From NCBI RefSeq assembly GCF_017426705.2, contig NZ_CP147251.1:1774501-1838500 (forward strand): 64,000 nucleotides of DNA, written 5' to 3'. This DNA is from Enterococcus sp. DIV2402 (GTDB lineage Bacteria; Bacillota; Bacilli; Lactobacillales; Enterococcaceae). Both the position numbers and the translations under genes were made by a program. Below, piece by piece: positions 1 through 10,639 of the stretch; position 1 is the stretch's first letter; the number at the start of each line of letters is the position of its first letter. The notes below the pieces were generated by a model. That model did not search any database and was not told where the DNA came from. It saw only the letters and a program-made list of their open reading frames with translations.

Positions 1-118
1 AGAAAGGGCTGAATTTGATGAGTATTTTTCAGTTTACAGAAGAGTATAATCAACGACAACCACCAGATAAAAAAAGTGAGGGTGCTATCCAACGGTTTAG
101 AAAAAATAAAATGAAAAT

Positions 119-365
119 TTAACGTATGAAGCAAGAGGCTTACTTGTGAGTCTAGCATCTTATCCAGAAAATTTTAAAGTCTATAAATGTGAATTGTATA
201 AACGATCTAAAAAGAATAGTCGTAGAAAGATAGACAATGCCTGGGAAGAATTAGTCAATGAAGGAGTTGTTCTCCAATTTAGAAAGCGAAAAAAACGAGC
301 TTTGTTTTCTCGTATATTTTTACAATGGAACAGTTTACTAAAAATGATCTCCTTTCGATTCTAGA
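119..365 (+). pseudogene. Remnant of a plasmid/phage replication-type HTH protein
   Basis: The open frame from about 119 (no start codon) reads LTYEARGLLVSLASYPENF and then a basic stretch containing ELYKRSKKNSRRKIDNAWEE. That layout (an A-x-GLL-x-x-L-x-S-x-P helix followed by a recognition-helix-like segment) resembles the N-terminal winged helix of replisome-organizer or plasmid replication proteins in Firmicutes. The frame is interrupted upstream (stops in frame before 119) and ends at about 364, much shorter than such proteins. A further in-register fragment follows at about 366-447 in another frame. The family assignment is by pattern memory only. It is adjacent to other decayed genes, so a dead mobile-element fragment is the simplest reading. 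Confidence 0.35.
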
Positions 366-567
366 GGAAGAGGAAGCATTGCATTACCATCAAATATCTG
401 ACAGACTGTTTATGACTACGTGCGAGAAAACTAACGAAATCGTCTAATGGAGAAATGCACAAGGGTTTATAGTATATGGGAATTATGAAATGGGGAAAGA
501 AAAATAATTCCCCGATGTTGTTGTGGGGCGGGTAAAGAAGCTCAATCTATTTAGCCTTTTTATTCAA

Positions 568-591
568 AGATTGATTTTATTTAATCAATCT
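568..591. repeat. Short perfect inverted repeat
   Basis: Arms AGATTGATT (568-576) and AATCAATCT (583-591) are perfect complements around a 6-base loop. It lies in non-coding DNA between two pseudogenes. There is no T-run long enough for a confident terminator. Confidence 0.5.
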
Positions 592-612
592 TAAAGCCAA
601 TCGGGTATGTAG

Positions 613-640
613 TTGATTCAAATATTTTTATTTGAATCAA
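613..640. repeat. 11-bp perfect inverted repeat
   Basis: Arms TTGATTCAAAT (613-623) and ATTTGAATCAA (630-640) are perfect complements around a 6-base AT loop, 22 bases after the previous hairpin. Both repeats share the core TTGATT/AATCAA. Function is unknown. They could be operator-like sites or degenerate ends of a lost element. Confidence 0.5.
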
Positions 641-842
641 TATATTATAAAGCGCTTCCGTTTGCTTGAAGCTATTTACTCTTCTATTCTTAAAGAAGAC
701 AGATTAGAATAAAAATATACTCGATGTGATAAAAATATTTCTGACACAATGTTCAATCAGTATACTATACGAACTGATTCATCATGATGTAGGGCAAAAT
801 CATCCTTGATAAATCCGGAGTGTTATCTGGAAAAGACCTCTG

Positions 843-1875
843 GATGAACATTATTCTTTGGCTGGAAACAACTTTGAAATTCGTAAAGGAACGAAAGAGG
901 GTGAGTTAGCAATGTCAAAGGAGCTAATAAGGAGGTCGTTGGATCCACTCTTTTGACAAAAGAAGATGCCGAAACAGGAAAAGAGGCACAAGGAAAAGCC
1001 ATCTTGAGTGGCGCTGAATATGCTTTACTCTATGAAGATGGCATACCTGTTAAATGGACAGATGCCTCCCAACCCATTTTAACGATTGGGTCTAAAAAGG
1101 AAAGCGATAAAATTATTGTGCACTTGGATAAAGAAAATTTACGTGCAGGAATAGAAAACCTGCCCCTTGGGAAATATGTATGGAAAGAAACCAAAGCGCA
1201 GGAAGGTTATCAAAAAGGCAAGGAAATTCCATTTGAGATTATGTACAAGAATCAACAGACAGAAGTGATTACTACGAACCAAACATCAAAAGAAAAAGTT
1301 ATTAAGTTTACCCTTCAAGGATTTAAGTATGTGCAATCAAAGCCGAAAAATACTCATGCTGGCTACAATGGGATTGAATTTTCACTAATGCCTATAGATG
1401 ATACCAATGGAAAAGCTCAAGCAACAACTCAAACGAATCCAAATGGAAGATGGGGATGGGGCATTTTCTGAGGTGGCCATATGATGATTACGTTCTAAGT
1501 GAAGTGACTGCAACGGATGGCTATAAAAAAAATAAAGATTTATTTATTGAATCGAACTATGATGCAGAAACGGATGCCTATCGCTTTAACATTACTGAAG
1601 ATGGGTAAAAAGAATCGCTTAAAACAATCACTGTCCCTGCGGATGAGATTCATGAAGGATCAAATATTGTTTCGTTAAGTAAGTTGTAGTTACAAAATAA
1701 TTTAGTCAAAGTACCTTTGATTCGCACACTGGCAACAGTCAATGGGGAAAAACCGTTTGAACTTTCAAAAGAAATCCCGATGCAAGATAAAATTTCTCTT
1801 TCTAATCTTTATGAAAGAGAATCGTATACGAATAAAATCAAATTATGGCGCATTCAAAAGGACGACTCGCTCTCA
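843..1875 (+). pseudogene. Decayed SpaA/prealbumin-domain surface protein
   Basis: Several consecutive frames give one protein-like string. From 843 it contains DEHYSLAGNNFEIRKGTKEG. A frameshift near 928 leads into the longest open piece (953-1471) with KAILSGAEYALLYEDG, GIENLPLGKYVWKETKAQEG and GYNGIEFSLMPID. Another frameshift near 1460 continues as DDYVLSEVTATDGYKKNKD, then a stop near 1606 and ATVNGEKPFELSKE at about 1735. The repeated pattern (GAxYxLY..., LPxGxYxxKExxAxxGY) is the SpaA-like prealbumin fold of Gram-positive pilins and collagen-binding adhesins. There is no signal peptide or intact LPXTG in frame. It has at least three inactivating lesions, so it is a dead fragment of a cell-wall adhesin. 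Confidence 0.8.
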
Positions 1876-2157
1876 AATTGATTCTGTTGGCAAAAGTTTT
1901 TTTGAAAATATAGATAAGGCTGACCAATTAATTATACAAAGAGTAGGCTAACTTGCTGAAAAACACCATGTCTCACACGTTCAAATCGCCCTTGCATGGG
2001 ACTAAACAAAGAAGAAGTGACGTCTCCTATCATTGAAGTGACTAGAGTAGAACAGCTTGAAGATTCTATAAAAGCATTAAATATAAGTTTGGAACCAGAA
2101 GATATTGTGTATGTAGAGCAATCTTATGAATCTCATAATATCGTAGGGTTCGAATAA
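1876..2157 (+). pseudogene. C-terminal remnant of an aldo/keto reductase
   Basis: From about 1876 the reading DSVGKSFFENIDKADQ leads to a stop, then LAEKHHVSHVQIALAW, a one-base shift near 2000, and LNKEEVTSPIIEVTRVEQL, ending EDIVYVEQSYESHNIVGFE. This is the C-terminal NADPH-binding part of aldo/keto reductases: the (V/A)QIALAWLL...SPI(I/P)G(A/V)(T/R)...QLE motif. The N-terminal two thirds, including the catalytic Asp-Tyr-Lys-His, are absent. An in-frame stop and a frameshift confirm it is dead. It abuts the adhesin wreck out of frame, so a deletion or rearrangement joined the two. Confidence 0.75.
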
Positions 2158-2161
2158 CTTT

Positions 2162-2200
2162 AAAAGGATTGCTACTTTTGACTATTAGCAATCCTTTTTT
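2162..2200 (+). terminator. Rho-independent terminator after the reductase remnant
   Basis: Arms AAAAGGATTGCT (2162-2173) and AGCAATCCTTTT (2187-2198) pair perfectly, followed by a T-run to 2200. It survives behind the dead reductase. Confidence 0.85.
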
Positions 2201-2474
2201 CTGTAATTCACAAATAACTTTTCACCTTTAGATAACTTCCAATTGTACTTTTCAATTTATTTGAAATACTCACTTTTTCATAAGTAACTTACTTATCGTA
2301 TTTGTTTTTCCTGGTATAGCTTTTTTATGGGGATGGGTATTTTATTTATAACAAACGAAAAAGAAATACTAAATGAAATAGGGAGAAGCAGCCAATGTTA
2401 TTTTCTAAAAGTAAAAAATAAAAGGCGACTATCAATATAAGACTTATTTCTTTTTTGAGATGAAATCTGACTAA
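2201..2474. other. Gap with a possible LPXTG-protein tail
   Basis: No gene is visible in this AT-rich stretch. Around 2305-2376 two frames give a hydrophobic FPGIAFLWGWVFYL followed by YNKRKRNTK and a stop. This looks like the membrane anchor and charged tail of a sortase substrate, possibly the end of the decayed adhesin. It is weakly supported, with no LPXTG motif seen. Confidence 0.3.
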
Positions 2475-4409
2475 TTAAAATTTTTCAATACGACTGTAAA
2501 TCAAATACTCAAACTCTTCAAAGGTCCGGCAATTACGTACTTCCTGAATTGTTGAATGGTTATTGAATAAAGAAATCAACGATTCATATAAAACTCGAAA
2601 AGTCTGTTTATCGGCTTTATTGATAGCTAGTAGAAGAACTAAGTGTACCGTATTTTTCCCCCATCGAAAACCTTCCTTTGAAATTGCCACACTGATGCTT
2701 GTTTTGAATGCATCCATCTGGACAGAATGTGGAATAGCAATGTTTTGAAAAGCCGTAGTAGCTGCTTCTTCTCGACGATAAATTTGTTTTTCAAAGCTTG
2801 CGTCTACATAACCTTTCACTTCTAATTTATCACATAAAAAAGTTAAAATTTGATTCCTATTTGTCATTTTTGTATTTGCTACAAAAAGATCTTTTTCAAA
2901 AAAAGTATGAAAATATTCTTTTAATTTATAATTCTTATAACTTTTTTGATTTTCTATGAGCGCTTCTTGAATCATTTCGTATTGATTGTGTACATCAAAT
3001 GGAGAAATATATACAATAGTCTGTTTTTTTAAAGGTGAAATTGGAATAGTCGAAAAAATCATCATGTAGTCAGAACCGTTAAATTCAGATTCAAATGTAT
3101 GCAGCTCTTTTTCGGAATGAACGCTGCGAATAATATTTATTTGATTACCAAAATCTAACATCAGTGTGTTCAATAAATTTGTACTGATCGAATGATAGTC
3201 AGGACATAGTAAAACAGCTGGTATTTTGGATTTGTTTTTATGTTGGCGCTCAATTTCTGCGCCTATGTGCATGGCTAAAAAAGCGGTCTCATCTTCACTG
3301 ATGTACGTATCGTAAGCATCCATCAAATCTAAGCTAATAGAGATAGCCATATCAAAAATGATAGGGCTATTATTTTTGATTTGTTCAGCCATTGGGTTAG
3401 TAGTAAATTTTTTGTTTTTAGCTCGAAATAATAACCCCTTGATGTGCAGTGCAAAAGGCAGTATAAAGTCATCACTGGACAAATCAATCATATAAAGTGT
3501 ATTAATTTTTTCAACACAGTGCTGTGTACGTGTGAAAATTTCCGATCCTACGAGGTCCAGAACGTCCTGTGTTGAATTTGTCAGAGAGTAATTTGCATTG
3601 GCGCGAAATAAAATATATAACTCTGTTTGTTCATAAGAATTAAAAACAACATCAAAAGATTTTTCAATATAATTATAGATGTCATCAAGTAGTTCTTGTT
3701 CGCTAGTATTTAGCATAGGAGTGACGTATTCAGTGGACTCTAGTGCATTTCCTTGTTGTTTTCGATTAATCATAATCACCAAGTGAAACAATAGATTAGA
3801 AGAAGCGAAATCGTTTAAGTAATAATTGTGTTTTTTAAAGGTTTCAATAATAATTTTATATAAAGTATCCGTATCAAACTCAGGGAAAGCAGCTTTGATT
3901 TGTGTGATGCCAGTAAAATTTTCTTTTGATTCTTCGTTAATTACATAGCTGATTAATTTTCGCTTATCTTTTTCCTCTCCTAACATCTTGACACAATCGT
4001 TTTCTGAGATGAATTGAACATGGTACATTTTATACATATTATTCATTTTTGAGAGGACAGATTTCATTGTAGAATAACTGATACAAAGGTATTCACATAA
4101 ATCAAATAGATGCAAGGTAACAGAAGGTTTTAAAATTAAACATTTGATAATATAAAAGGAACGTTCTTCATTTGTTTGCGGAATTTGATCTGTTTCAGTT
4201 GTCGATAAAAATTGTCTATGTGTGATGTTGACTGTATAGCCGTTTCTCGAAGAAAGAATTATTTTATTATTAGAAGTAGAATTGATTTGTGCGACATAGT
4301 TTTTAATACTTCTAGTAGAAACCCCTAAAGCATTAGACAATTCAGTACTGGTTACTGTTCGATTTGCAGAAGCTAGATAGTGCAGTAATTTTTGATGTTT
4401 TTCATTCAT
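2475..4409 (-). CDS. LicR/BglG-family PRD transcriptional activator (PTS island A)
   Basis: This 644-residue cytoplasmic regulator controls a PTS operon. The order is: N-terminal HTH (about 5-60, TELSNALGVSTRSIKNYVAQ), second HTH (about 95-150), two PTS-regulation domains (about 180-290 and 295-395, with conserved His322 and His381), an EIIB-like domain with a candidate Cys402 (VLLCPDY), and a C-terminal EIIA-type domain with His561 in NIAIPHSVQ. Full length for the LicR/ManR type. The ATG is preceded by GGGAGGAAG. It is transcribed away from the EIIB-EIIC-EIIA-GH1 operon starting at 4634, so that operon is its likely target. In this family phosphorylation by the cognate EIIB and by HPr sets activity. 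The exact sugar cannot be read from the sequence. Confidence 0.9.
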   Translation of the reverse strand: MNEKHQKLLHYLASANRTVTSTELSNALGVSTRSIKNYVAQINSTSNNKIILSSRNGYTVNITHRQFLSTTETDQIPQTNEERSFYIIKCLILKPSVTLHLFDLCEYLCISYSTMKSVLSKMNNMYKMYHVQFISENDCVKMLGEEKDKRKLISYVINEESKENFTGITQIKAAFPEFDTDTLYKIIIETFKKHNYYLNDFASSNLLFHLVIMINRKQQGNALESTEYVTPMLNTSEQELLDDIYNYIEKSFDVVFNSYEQTELYILFRANANYSLTNSTQDVLDLVGSEIFTRTQHCVEKINTLYMIDLSSDDFILPFALHIKGLLFRAKNKKFTTNPMAEQIKNNSPIIFDMAISISLDLMDAYDTYISEDETAFLAMHIGAEIERQHKNKSKIPAVLLCPDYHSISTNLLNTLMLDFGNQINIIRSVHSEKELHTFESEFNGSDYMMIFSTIPISPLKKQTIVYISPFDVHNQYEMIQEALIENQKSYKNYKLKEYFHTFFEKDLFVANTKMTNRNQILTFLCDKLEVKGYVDASFEKQIYRREEAATTAFQNIAIPHSVQMDAFKTSISVAISKEGFRWGKNTVHLVLLLAINKADKQTFRVLYESLISLFNNHSTIQEVRNCRTFEEFEYLIYSRIEKF

Positions 4410-4485
4410 TGTCTTAGATGTCTTCCTCCCCTAGTTTTCTCTAACTATAGTTAGAGACTAGAAGAGTTGTCAAGTTTGATAATTG

Positions 4486-4565
4486 CCCCTTAAAGTGAAA
4501 GTTAGTATTTTTCTTTCTTCACTTTAAGGGGTAAATTTTGTTTTCTTTTCTTTCACTATAAAGGG
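4486..4565. promoter_or_regulatory. Candidate operator: 14-bp inverted repeat plus a third half-site
   Basis: CCCCTTAAAGTGAA (4486-4499) and TTCACTTTAAGGGG (4518-4531) are perfect inverted copies. A diverged third copy, TTCACTATAAAGGG, lies at about 4552-4565 next to a possible -10. They sit in the divergent region between the LicR-type activator and its PTS operon, so they are good candidates for the activator's binding sites. The region could also fold as an RNA hairpin, but there is no T-run after it. Confidence 0.65.
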
Positions 4566-4633
4566 CAAAAGTGAAGTTGAGAAAGCTCTTTCAAATTGTT
4601 TATAGTTTAGCTATCACAAAGGAGGAATTTATC

Positions 4634-4957
4634 ATGTCAAATCTAAAAATACTTTTATGTTGCGGAGCAGGAATGTCCAGTGGCTTTCTAGCTAGCAATG
4701 CAAGAAAAGCTGCTAAAAAAAGAAAGTTAACTGCAAGTATCGAAGCGAGAAGTTATTCGGAAGTCAATGATTATTTAAGCTCTATCAGTATTTTAATGAT
4801 TGGCCCACATTATGCCAGTGAGTTAGCAAAATATGAAGAATTAGCCAAACCTTACAATGTTCCGGTGGTCGTTATTCCTCAAGATGTATATGCTCAGTTG
4901 AATGGTGAAAAATTATTAGACATTGCACTTGAAAAATTAGCAAAACAAGAAAAATAA
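4634..4957 (+). CDS. PTS EIIB, lactose/cellobiose family (island A)
   Basis: A 107-residue cytoplasmic phosphocarrier of a cellobiose/chitobiose-type PTS. It takes phosphate from EIIA and passes it to the incoming sugar. The P-loop-like active site LLCCGAGMSSG carries the phospho-cysteine, Cys10. The start is the ATG at 4634, after AAAGGAGGA at 4619-4627. An in-frame extension to 4571 has no ribosome site and would put 21 non-family residues in front. It is the first gene of EIIB-EIIC-EIIA-GH1-GH1, divergent from the PRD activator. Confidence 0.92.
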   Translation: MSNLKILLCCGAGMSSGFLASNARKAAKKRKLTASIEARSYSEVNDYLSSISILMIGPHYASELAKYEELAKPYNVPVVVIPQDVYAQLNGEKLLDIALEKLAKQEK

Positions 4958-5016
4958 ATCGTCCGTAGCTAACGAAGAACAAGTATTTCAAATTTTATTT
5001 AAAAAGGATGTTTTTT

Positions 5017-6267
5017 ATGAAAAAATTTATGCATTGGCTTACCACCTCGTTTGCTCCTTCGATGAACAAACTTTTTTCTAGACCTTGGCTAGCAGCGCTT
5101 TCTAGTAGTATGCAGAAAATTATTCCTTTCATTTTAACTGGATCACTGATTTATTTTTATAATGTATTTGTTTCCTTTTTCCCACAATTACCAGATTTAT
5201 CTCCAATCGTTAATTTTAGTTTTGGCTTAATCTCACTGATTGTTGCTTTTATGATGGCCAATCAATGTATGGAAAAGCTAAACCATCCCTTCTATATTAC
5301 CAATGCGGGATTGACCGCCGCTTGTGTCTTAATGATGGCCGTAGTTCCTCAGGGAGAAAATGCGGATAGTTTATCTGCTTTTTTGGGGAATTTAGGTCCT
5401 TCCGGAATTGCAGTGGGAATGGTTGCAGGTCTTTTTGTGTCTGTCGTTTTTCATCTATGGGGAAAATTAGAATTTATGAAAGAAAGCAGTATTCCTGATT
5501 TTGTTACAGGTTGGATCAATACTATCGTTCCTAATCTAATTTCTTTGGGAATTACGATGATTTTAGTCAACGTATTGAAGATTAATGTGTTTGAAGTGAT
5601 TCTATCAGCATTTAAACCAGTAGCAGCTATTGGACAAACGCTGCCAGGCTTTATTTTGATTTGTCTAGTTCCAGCATTTTTCTATACGATGGGCATTTCC
5701 AGTTGGCTATTTGGAGCAGTAACTACACCAATATTTTTGGCAGGAATTCAAGAGAATATTGACACCGTAGCAGTCGGCGGAGTAGCAGCCAATATTGTAA
5801 CTAGTGAATCTGTCTTTACTTTAGCCTTTGTTACAATGGGCGGTATGTGTGCTACTTTAGGGTTAAACCTATTAATGTGTTTTTCAAAATCTACACAATT
5901 GAAAACATTAGGACGCGTGTTTTTAGCACCATCTATTTTCAATATCAATGAGCCCGTCATGTTTGGTGCGCCAGTTGTTTTCAACCCATTACTGATGCTG
6001 CCTTCGTGGATCAATTCTGTTGTCGGTGCTGTCTATGTGTGGGTTTTAATGAGTACAGGATTATTGAATATTCCTTCTAAAATGATCCAAGTTGGACAGG
6101 TTCCTGCGCCCATTTCAAGTGTCATGGTTACAGAAGACTTTAGAGCAATTCTTTGGTGGGTAATCCTATTTGTTATTTACCTAATCATTTGGTATCCGTT
6201 CTTCAAAGCTTATGAAAAAGAAAAATTAGCTGAAGAGGCACAAGAAGCACAAGAGACAACTATTTAA
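5017..6267 (+). CDS. PTS EIIC permease, cellobiose family (island A)
   Basis: A 416-residue multi-spanning membrane permease of the lactose/cellobiose PTS. Hydrophobic segments run almost throughout. Typical EIIC landmarks are visible: N-terminal MNKLFSRPWLAALSSSMQ, the NEPVMFGAP substrate loop near residue 310, and a charged C-terminus (YEKEKLAEEAQ). ATG 5017 is preferred over ATG 5008 because AAAGGA at 5003-5007 is correctly spaced only for 5017. It works with the flanking EIIB and EIIA to import a beta-glucoside as the 6-phosphate. The exact sugar is unknown. Confidence 0.92.
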   Translation: MKKFMHWLTTSFAPSMNKLFSRPWLAALSSSMQKIIPFILTGSLIYFYNVFVSFFPQLPDLSPIVNFSFGLISLIVAFMMANQCMEKLNHPFYITNAGLTAACVLMMAVVPQGENADSLSAFLGNLGPSGIAVGMVAGLFVSVVFHLWGKLEFMKESSIPDFVTGWINTIVPNLISLGITMILVNVLKINVFEVILSAFKPVAAIGQTLPGFILICLVPAFFYTMGISSWLFGAVTTPIFLAGIQENIDTVAVGGVAANIVTSESVFTLAFVTMGGMCATLGLNLLMCFSKSTQLKTLGRVFLAPSIFNINEPVMFGAPVVFNPLLMLPSWINSVVGAVYVWVLMSTGLLNIPSKMIQVGQVPAPISSVMVTEDFRAILWWVILFVIYLIIWYPFFKAYEKEKLAEEAQEAQETTI

Positions 6268-6296
6268 GAAATATTCAATGAGAAGAGGACACACAT

Positions 6297-6632
6297 ATGA
6301 GTGAACAAGAAGAAAATGAATTGATCTCTGTCGCAATGAAAATTATTATTCATGCAGGAGATGCACGAAATCAACTAGTAGAAGCATTAAATTTTGCTAA
6401 ACAATTTGATTTTTTCGCTGCAGAAAATCTGATTCAAAAAGCTGAACAAAACATTGTATTGGCACATAAAGCTCAGACATCGGTCATTCAAGAAGAGGCG
6501 AGTGGCCATAGTTTTGATATTTCATTGCTTTTTATTCACGCGCAAGATACATTGATGACTATCAATTCTGAGTTGAGAATGACAAAAGAAATGATTGATA
6601 TTTTAAAAATAGTGAAAGGAGAACAAATTTAA
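6297..6632 (+). CDS. PTS EIIA, lactose/cellobiose family (island A)
   Basis: A 111-residue all-helical phosphocarrier that receives phosphate from HPr and passes it to the EIIB encoded upstream. Family marks are GDARNQLVEAL near residue 21 and the active-site segment LLFIHAQDTLMT, with His81 as phosphorylation site and Asp84 as the metal-binding Asp known for trimeric LacA-type EIIA. Normal length. AGAGG precedes the ATG. The stop lies two bases before the downstream GH1 gene. Confidence 0.92.
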   Translation: MSEQEENELISVAMKIIIHAGDARNQLVEALNFAKQFDFFAAENLIQKAEQNIVLAHKAQTSVIQEEASGHSFDISLLFIHAQDTLMTINSELRMTKEMIDILKIVKGEQI

Positions 6633-6633
6633 T

Positions 6634-9540
<2,907 letters not shown>

Positions 9541-9563
9541 TAAGATTTTTTATTCAAAATAAC

Positions 9564-9606
9564 AACAGCTGATTATTAGGTATTTCTAATGATTAGCTGT
9601 TTTTTA
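9564..9606 (+). terminator. Terminator of PTS island A
   Basis: AACAGCTGATTATTAG and CTAATGATTAGCTGTT pair with two G-T wobbles and run into a T6 tract, 24 bases after the second GH1 stop. Confidence 0.8.
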
Positions 9607-10475
9607 TGAAGTGAATCAAGTATTCAAAATGAGTAATAGTATTGAAAAATTGTCAAATTAATTAAACACAATGGTGTGGAGAATGGAAAGAATTTCTCTA
9701 ATGGACAAAACTGTTATTTTTGTTAGGCGAAGCTACTTCGGTTATAGTAAAAAAAACTTATGAAATTGAGAACGGTCTATTGTTTCATAAAGAAATAGAA
9801 AATTAAAGTATGACACTCTCGAAAAATAGGGATTGGAGATGAAACGTACCAATTCTTTTTTGATGAAGACTAGACAAAATGAAGCAATTCATTCATACTA
9901 GGAAAAATGAAATTATCAACGTTAGAGGAGAATTGAAGATACGAGTGAGAAAGAATTATTTGAAAAACGTTGGCAGTTAGCGACAGCCGAGCAAAGAAAA
10001 AGATACCAAGGCTTATTAGAAAAATATCGTCATATTTTTTCTTCGTTAATGCCGTAAAGAAAAAGCTTCAAGACCGATTTAAAGAATAATTTTTTACGAT
10101 ACGAATTGTAGTCCTGAATGACTCGTTTTGAGTAAACAGAAAGATTTTCTAAATTTATGGCAGAAAACCATTTATTAAAAGCTGAATTTATTTTATACTT
10201 ATCCATACATTGGTCCTTTGTATTGGTCTTGGATAAGTCATCCAAGTGCTAGTATAAAGGATTTTTTTGTGTCATGGAATAGAGGAAGATTTTAATGCAA
10301 CACTAGTGAAAAAGCTGTAACATAATTTTTTTAACAGTAACCCAAGGGATAAACAATATTTCGATTAAGAGTGTGTTGGAAATTCAAATTGTATAGCGAG
10401 TTTTAGTAAAGATTTTTTAGTTTGATTCTGTTATGTTACAGATGTTTTATTTACGAAACTAAATATGTTAACCCC
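9607..10475. other. Non-coding stretch with decayed fragments
   Basis: No intact gene. A fragment at 9941-10057 reads SEKELFEKRWQLATAEQ and continues LLEKYRHIFSSLMP before a stop. It is preceded by AGAGGAG but starts at ACG rather than ATG. It looks like the end of a lost or start-mutated small gene of unknown family. The rest shows only short frames full of stops. An inverted repeat at 10315-10441 is listed separately. Confidence 0.4.
10315..10441. repeat. 11-bp terminal inverted repeats enclosing 105 bp
   Basis: CTGTAACATAA (10315-10325) and TTATGTTACAG (10431-10441) are perfect inverted copies bounding a 127-bp AT-rich segment with no gene. It could be a miniature element remnant, but no target-site duplication is visible in the flanks. 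Confidence 0.35.
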
Positions 10476-10519
10476 AGCATGGAGTAAAGATAATCAATAT
10501 TTTTACTCCATGCTTTTTT
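10476..10519 (+). terminator. Terminator upstream of the LevR-type gene
   Basis: AGCATGGAGTAAA (10476-10488) pairs perfectly with TTTACTCCATGCT (10502-10514), followed by T6. No live gene lies upstream. It either closes a lost gene or insulates the regulator gene. Confidence 0.8.
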
Positions 10520-10639
10520 ATTGCAAAAAACTATTTGAATTTAGAATAAGGGTTAAGAAATGCATTTTTGTTTATTTATGCATAGGGTTGAAAGTGTTCT
10601 CATTTCCCACTACAATAAATGAACAAAGGGAGGGAAACG

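Noticed and set aside
10030..10245. 71-codon minus-strand frame (MDDLSKTNTKDQ...)
   Set aside because: No ribosome binding site, a -10-like box only 8 bases before the ATG, no recognisable family, and it overlaps a plus-strand fragment. Not supported as a gene.
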